Below, one piece after another: positions 7,583 to 8,283 of a stretch of 8,283 bases of DNA (position 1 is the stretch's first letter; every line of letters starts with the position of its first letter). The notes under the pieces are model-generated. The model ran no database searches. It was not told where the DNA came from and worked only from the letters and a program-made list of their open reading frames with translations. This stretch comes from Spirochaetaceae bacterium (GTDB lineage Bacteria > Spirochaetota > Spirochaetia > Treponematales > Breznakiellaceae), in the NCBI GenBank assembly GCA_031273985.1, contig JAISQV010000045.1, positions 1 to 8,283 on the forward strand, given 5' to 3'. Position numbers and translations under genes: made by a program.

Positions 7583-7630
7583 TCCTGCCTTCCTTTTCTG
7601 CTTCCCCCCCTGCGGAGATGAAAAAATTTC

Positions 7631-7659
7631 TTTCCTTATTGGGGGGGTGGGGGTAAAAT
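7631..7659 (+). promoter_or_regulatory. Possible promoter of the URO-D-like gene, spacer made of G runs
   Basis: TTTCCT at 7631-7636 and TAAAAT at 7654-7659 are separated by 17 bases and could serve as -35 and -10. The -10 is fair and the -35 poor. The spacer contains G7-T-G5 at 7641-7653. The gene starts 39 bases beyond the -10. This is a guess from spacing and position only. Confidence 0.28.
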
Positions 7660-7685
7660 GGAATGATCCTGCATAGTGCAATTAC

Positions 7686-7692
7686 AGGGAGG
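7686..7692 (+). promoter_or_regulatory. Ribosome binding site of the URO-D-like gene
   Basis: AGGGAGG lies six bases before ATG at 7699, a strong and well-spaced site. It decides the start against the ATG at 7694, which leads to a stop after four codons. Confidence 0.8.
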
Positions 7693-7698
7693 CATGAA

Positions 7699-8283
7699 AT
7701 GGCAGTAAAATTGACACCCAAAGAGAATTTTTTGCGGATGATACGGGGCGAAACCCCGCAGTCGGTACCCCTCTATACGATGGGTATGGCAACGCCCGGC
7801 AGCCCGCCCCCGACCCATTCCATAGGGCCCATGCTGGGGCAGATGGCGGATATGATGGAGTCCCAGATGTCGGGAGCGCCCATTCCCGACAAGATAACCA
7901 ACGAGTGGGGCGTTACCATGGTGGGCAACAAGGAGGGCATGGGCGGTATGCTCCCGGAGCCGGGGAATTTCCTGCTCCAGGATATTCGGGACTGGAGAAA
8001 GGTGATCAAGGCGCCGCCTCCGCTGGAAACTTCCGATTCCTGGTGGGCCGACAGGGCCAAAAAGGACATTGAAAGGTCCCGCATAGACCGGACTCAGTCC
8101 CTGGCCGCGGTGGGTAACCAGTACGCGCCCTTTACCTCGCTGATCAGCTTTATGGGTTTCAACGAGGGGCTCTGCGCCCTGTTTGAGGAGCCCGAAGAGG
8201 TGAAGGAGCTGCTCAACTGGCAGTGCGACTACTATGTGCCCATTCTGGACAAGATCATCAAATACTACGAGCCGGATCTGGTG
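7699..8283 (+). CDS. URO-D superfamily protein, probable methyltransferase relative (partial, 3' end cut)
   Basis: The first 195 codons of a gene that runs off the window. The N-terminus LTPKENFLRMIRGETPQSVPLYTMG (residues 5-29 in outline) has the layout of the uroporphyrinogen decarboxylase superfamily. There a KENFLR..G..P..VP word precedes the first barrel strand. Later segments such as FTSLISFMGFNEGLCALFEEPEEVKELL (about residues 154-181) match the family's middle region. True HemE has a substrate-binding RQAGR motif soon after the VP; here the equivalent stretch is MATPGSPPP, so decarboxylase activity is unlikely. Relatives of this kind include methyltransferases acting on corrinoid proteins or coenzyme M, often with methylamine, methanol or methoxy-aromatic substrates. 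The metal ligands of such enzymes lie in the missing C-terminal part, so the substrate cannot be read. Residues 30-100 are rich in Met, Gly and Pro. It is divergent from addBA and probably unrelated to it in function. Confidence 0.75.
   Translation, partial: MAVKLTPKENFLRMIRGETPQSVPLYTMGMATPGSPPPTHSIGPMLGQMADMMESQMSGAPIPDKITNEWGVTMVGNKEGMGGMLPEPGNFLLQDIRDWRKVIKAPPPLETSDSWWADRAKKDIERSRIDRTQSLAAVGNQYAPFTSLISFMGFNEGLCALFEEPEEVKELLNWQCDYYVPILDKIIKYYEPDLV

Larger units (their letters stand above)
7027..7698. other. Long structured intergenic region between divergent units
   Basis: About 670 bases with no credible gene. Open frames here are low-complexity (Gly/Pro/Arg-rich) and cross the hairpins. 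The region separates addB, read leftwards, from the URO-D-like gene, read rightwards, so promoters for both should lie in it. Two GC-rich hairpin clusters (7095-7228 and 7376-7582) surround a less GC-rich core (about 7229-7375) that holds an inverted repeat. For addB a minus-strand TATACT at 7242-7247 is a possible -10, but no good -35 is visible. If used, it would give a leader of about 200 bases containing the left hairpins. TTGACC at 7080-7085 (minus) lacks a matching -10. Confidence 0.6.

Noticed and set aside
7352..7681. Minus-strand open frame of 109 codons in the intergenic region (and a plus-strand one at 7412-7621)
   Set aside because: Both translate the hairpin cluster and give low-complexity Pro/Arg/Gly-rich peptides without ribosome sites. 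Similar peptides are usually mis-annotated repeats.
7694..7708. Mini open frame ATG AAA TGG CAG TAA overlapping the start at 7699
   Set aside because: Four codons, no spacing advantage over ATG 7699; most likely chance overlap.
7773..8084. Minus-strand open frame of 103 codons opposite the URO-D-like gene
   Set aside because: Antisense to a gene with a strong ribosome site and family-like sequence; no domain of its own.

Overview
The window reads as part of a GC-rich bacterial chromosome. The best guess for the host is a spirochaete of the termite-gut Treponema type, because the proteins and the style of the intergenic repeats recall that group. This is recognition from memory, not a search result, so treat it as moderate to low confidence.

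Layout: (1) Positions 1-310 are AT-rich and hold no gene I can support. They contain short quasi-repeats and inverted repeats. (2) Positions 311-7026, on the minus strand, are a tight two-gene operon read from right to left. The first gene encodes an AddB-like protein of 970 aa. It has an inactive-looking N-terminal helicase-like part and a C-terminal PD-(D/E)XK nuclease with the four cysteines of the AddB iron-sulphur staple. The second encodes an AddA-like protein of 1268 aa, with a complete set of SF1A (UvrD/RecB-type) helicase motifs and a C-terminal PD-(D/E)XK nuclease. The two genes overlap by ATGA. Together they would form an AddAB helicase-nuclease that processes double-strand breaks for RecA loading and degrades linear DNA. 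(3) Positions 7027-7698 are an unusually structured intergenic region between divergent transcription units. It has many GC-rich perfect hairpins arranged around a nested inverted repeat, and a G-rich tract next to the downstream gene. (4) From 7699 on the plus strand begins a uroporphyrinogen-decarboxylase-superfamily protein, cut by the window edge. It lacks the N-terminal signature of true HemE, so it is more likely a corrinoid or coenzyme-M type methyltransferase relative than a haem enzyme.

I see no CRISPR array, tRNA, rRNA, transposase or phage gene. The two large genes are ordinary housekeeping repair genes. The features most worth a second look are the palindromic intergenic region, the matching repeat style at the left edge, and two hypermutable-looking tracts inside addA: a run of ten C and a 15-bp minisatellite. 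I found no convincing new multi-gene system.
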